From Superficieibacter sp. HKU1 (GTDB taxonomy: Bacteria; Pseudomonadota; Gammaproteobacteria; Enterobacterales; Enterobacteriaceae), in contig NZ_CP119754.1 of NCBI RefSeq assembly GCF_029319185.1, forward strand, positions 3,162,001-3,226,000: a stretch of DNA of 64,000 nt, written 5' to 3'. The position numbers were made by a program, and so were the translations under genes. Below are positions 62,210-64,000 of this stretch, one piece after another; position 1 is the first letter of the stretch; each line of letters opens with the position of its first letter. Below the pieces are notes generated by a model. That model was not told where the DNA came from. It saw only the letters and a list, made by a program, of their open reading frames with translations, and did not search any database.

Positions 62210-62665
62210 TTAATCTGCCTGCAGAGTAAAACAAGCGCGTAAACGTCGGCTCGCCAGCAGCCACCACAGGGCATAAACGTCCAGCACCACCAGCGCCACT
62301 CCTGCCCCGCTGACCGTTTCGCCGAAGTACCACAACAAAGGTTGCCAGATCAGCAGACTCAGTTGGGCGAGAATTAACGCCCAGCGTAATGCAGACCACA
62401 AACGCGGAAAAACCTGGCGCCGGCCAGCCAGTAAGAAGGCCGTCACGGCGGGCATTCCCGGTAGCAACCCCAACCAGAAGTTATCGTGATCGGGGTAGAA
62501 CAGGTTCAGCAATGTGTCGCCCTGTCCGCGCGACGCGCCCGCCATCACAAACAGTACCCAGGTGCGGGCCTGAAGCACCAGCACGCACCAGAACAGAAAG
62601 GGGAGTTTCAACAGTCCATGACGGTCATAATCAGAAGGAAACAGTAAAGGCTTAGTACTCTTCAT
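62210..62665 (-). CDS. yfeZ: Inner membrane protein YfeZ (DUF2919)
   Basis: This 151-residue protein with about four hydrophobic segments starts at ATG 62665 (MKSTKPLLFPSDYDRHGLLK), inside the ypeA 3' end (14-base overlap). No function is known. The gene order ypeA-yfeZ-yfeY matches E. coli. Confidence 0.93.
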   Translation of the reverse strand: MKSTKPLLFPSDYDRHGLLKLPFLFWCVLVLQARTWVLFVMAGASRGQGDTLLNLFYPDHDNFWLGLLPGMPAVTAFLLAGRRQVFPRLWSALRWALILAQLSLLIWQPLLWYFGETVSGAGVALVVLDVYALWWLLASRRLRACFTLQAD

Positions 62666-63077
62666 CTTCAATCAATCGCTTGCCCAGAATCAGTACGTCG
62701 GCGGTTTCATAACCCAGCCGTTCATACATTCCCAGCACCACATCATTGTCTTCCCGCACCATAATTTGCACTTTCGGACAGCCGCGGGCGATGAGCTTTT
62801 TCTCCAGCCGGTTTAATAAGGCATTGGCAATACCGCGTCCGCGATACTCCGGATGTACACCCAGGTAATACGCTGACCCGCGATGCCCGTCATAGCCGCC
62901 CATTACCGTGCCCACCACTTCACCGTTGACTTCAGCGACCAGGAACAAACTGACGTCATGATTTACCTTACGCTCAATGTCCATTTCCGGATCGTTCCAT
63001 GGACGCAGCAGATCGCAGCGCTCCCACAGAGTGATGACCTCTTCGAAATCTTGCTGGCGAAATACGCGTATCTCCAT
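62652..63077 (-). CDS. ypeA: GNAT acetyltransferase YpeA
   Basis: This 141-residue protein has the GNAT acetyl-CoA motif GVHPEYRGRGIANALL (R/QxxGxG/A type). Other core strands are VVGTVMGGYDGHRGSAYYLG and NDVVLGMYERLGYE. The substrate is not established. It diverges from amiA across a 212-base spacer containing no further recognised feature. Confidence 0.95.
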   Translation of the reverse strand: MEIRVFRQQDFEEVITLWERCDLLRPWNDPEMDIERKVNHDVSLFLVAEVNGEVVGTVMGGYDGHRGSAYYLGVHPEYRGRGIANALLNRLEKKLIARGCPKVQIMVREDNDVVLGMYERLGYETADVLILGKRLIEDEEY

Positions 63078-63289
63078 GGTATTGAGAGCCTTTTCGGGTT
63101 AAAAAAACTGATTATGGCGCGAACGTGTCGATTAGCCAATATCTTGCGAAACCAGAGTAAAAAAATGGCATAATGTTGTCCGTTCATCTATTGAAATGAA
63201 AAGTAAAACAATTCTCATCACGATTGTTCGTAACGACCATCGCGATACGATATAACATCTGTCACCTTTTTCTTTACAACCCAGGCCGA

Positions 63290-64000
63290 ATGAGCACTTT
63301 TAAACCACTGAAGACACTCGCATCGCGCCGCCAGGTACTTAAAGCCGGGCTGGCTGTCCTGACGCTGTCAGGTATGTCCCACGCAAATGCCAAAGACGAT
63401 GCCCTTAAAACCAGCAATAGCCACAGTAAACCCGTCGCGAAAAAAGCCGGTTCCAGACGCATGGTCGTCCTCGACCCCGGTCATGGCGGCATTGATACCG
63501 GTGCGATCGGCAGCAGCGGCTCGAAAGAAAAACACGTCGTGCTGGCGATTGCCAAAAACGTGCGCGCCATTTTGCAAAGTCACGGTATCGACGCTCACCT
63601 GACCCGCACTGGCGATACCTTTATCCCGCTTTACGATCGCGTGGAAATTGCGCATAAACACGGTGCCGATTTGTTTATGTCAATTCACGCGGACGGCTTT
63701 ACCAACCCTTCCGCAGCGGGCGCATCGGTTTTTGCCCTCTCCAACCGCGGGGCGAGTAGCGCCATGGCAAAATACCTTTCCGATCGCGAAAACCGCGCGG
63801 ATGAAGTCGCCGGTAAAAAAGCCACCGACAAAGATCATCTCCTGCAACAGGTGCTGTTTGATTTGGTGCAGACCGATACCATTAAAAACAGCCTGACGCT
63901 CGGCTCGCATATTCTTAAAAAGATTAAGCCGGTGCACCGCCTGCATAGCCGCAGTACGGAACAGGCGGCGTTTGTGGTGCTGAAATCGCCGTCCATTCCG
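63290..64000 (+). CDS. amiA: N-acetylmuramoyl-L-alanine amidase AmiA (3' end cut by window edge)
   Basis: AmiA is a periplasmic amidase that splits septal murein. The 237 codons present begin MSTFKPLKTLASRRQVLKAG with a twin-arginine signal (RRQVLK), followed by the Amidase_3 domain: DPGHGGIDTGAIG (zinc His and the adjacent Glu region), YDRVEIAHKHGADLF and SIHADGF. The inhibitory-helix region (NRGASSAMAKYLS and onward) is included. The missing C-terminus carries the rest of the active site. Confidence 0.97.
   Translation, partial: MSTFKPLKTLASRRQVLKAGLAVLTLSGMSHANAKDDALKTSNSHSKPVAKKAGSRRMVVLDPGHGGIDTGAIGSSGSKEKHVVLAIAKNVRAILQSHGIDAHLTRTGDTFIPLYDRVEIAHKHGADLFMSIHADGFTNPSAAGASVFALSNRGASSAMAKYLSDRENRADEVAGKKATDKDHLLQQVLFDLVQTDTIKNSLTLGSHILKKIKPVHRLHSRSTEQAAFVVLKSPSIP

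Overview
The window is a chromosomal segment of a member of the Enterobacteriaceae. Almost every gene and its order follow the Escherichia/Salmonella/Enterobacter backbone from yfcJ-fabB to amiA. The differences from E. coli K-12 (extra genes beside fabB, a hydroxyarylate decarboxylase operon after fadL, an iadA operon at the argW tRNA, a FlxA-like gene beside yfeR, no murQ/murR, yfeK almost deleted) suggest an Enterobacter/Lelliottia/Leclercia-like relative. Species cannot be fixed from the sequence alone.

Layout. 1-3121: the 5' part of yfcJ, then an accessory block inserted between yfcJ and fabB. It holds a divergent pair of phage-Mu-like regulators (c-repressor-like and Ner-like) with repeated operator-like sites, a CHAP-type amidase gene overlapping a lipoprotein gene (toxin/immunity architecture), and a CPBP membrane protease. 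3219-18399: lipid and housekeeping core: fabB with FabR and FadR operators, mnmC, yfcL-epmC-yfcA-mepA-aroC-prmB, smrB, sixA, fadIJ, yfcZ, fadL. 18398-20683: a MarR regulator and hydroxyarylate decarboxylase subunits C and D, without subunit B. 20722-22865: mlaA, yfdC, tRNA-Arg(CCU). 23052-25347: yjiH-yjiG-iadA. 25732-37149: ypdK, alaC, btsSR, glk, yfeO, an aldo/keto reductase, ypeC, a REP array, mntH, nupC. 37294-40578: two tRNA-Ala(GGC), yfeC-yfeD, gltX, three tRNA-Val(UAC), tRNA-Lys(UUU). 40797-51494: a FlxA-like gene with a sigma-28-type promoter, yfeR/yfeH, ypeB, ligA, zipA, cysZ, cysK, ptsH-ptsI-crr. 51536-64000: pdxK, a yfeK remnant, cysM, cysA-W-U-P, yfeW, murP, yfeX, yfeY, yfeZ, ypeA and the 5' part of amiA.

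Functional links. Fatty acid synthesis (fabB) and beta-oxidation (fadIJ, fadL) carry recognisable FadR sites. CysPUWA, CysZ, CysK and CysM form sulfate uptake and cysteine synthesis. PtsH, PtsI and Crr feed the PTS; MurP here is a PTS IIBC protein without its own IIA domain, which Crr normally phosphorylates. BtsS/BtsR is a LytTR-type two-component pair.

The most unusual parts are the fabB-adjacent accessory block, the regulator there that combines a Mu-c-type N-terminus with a YfeC/YfeD-type C-terminal tail, the decarboxylase operon lacking subunit B, the murP gene without murQ, and the yfeK deletion scar.
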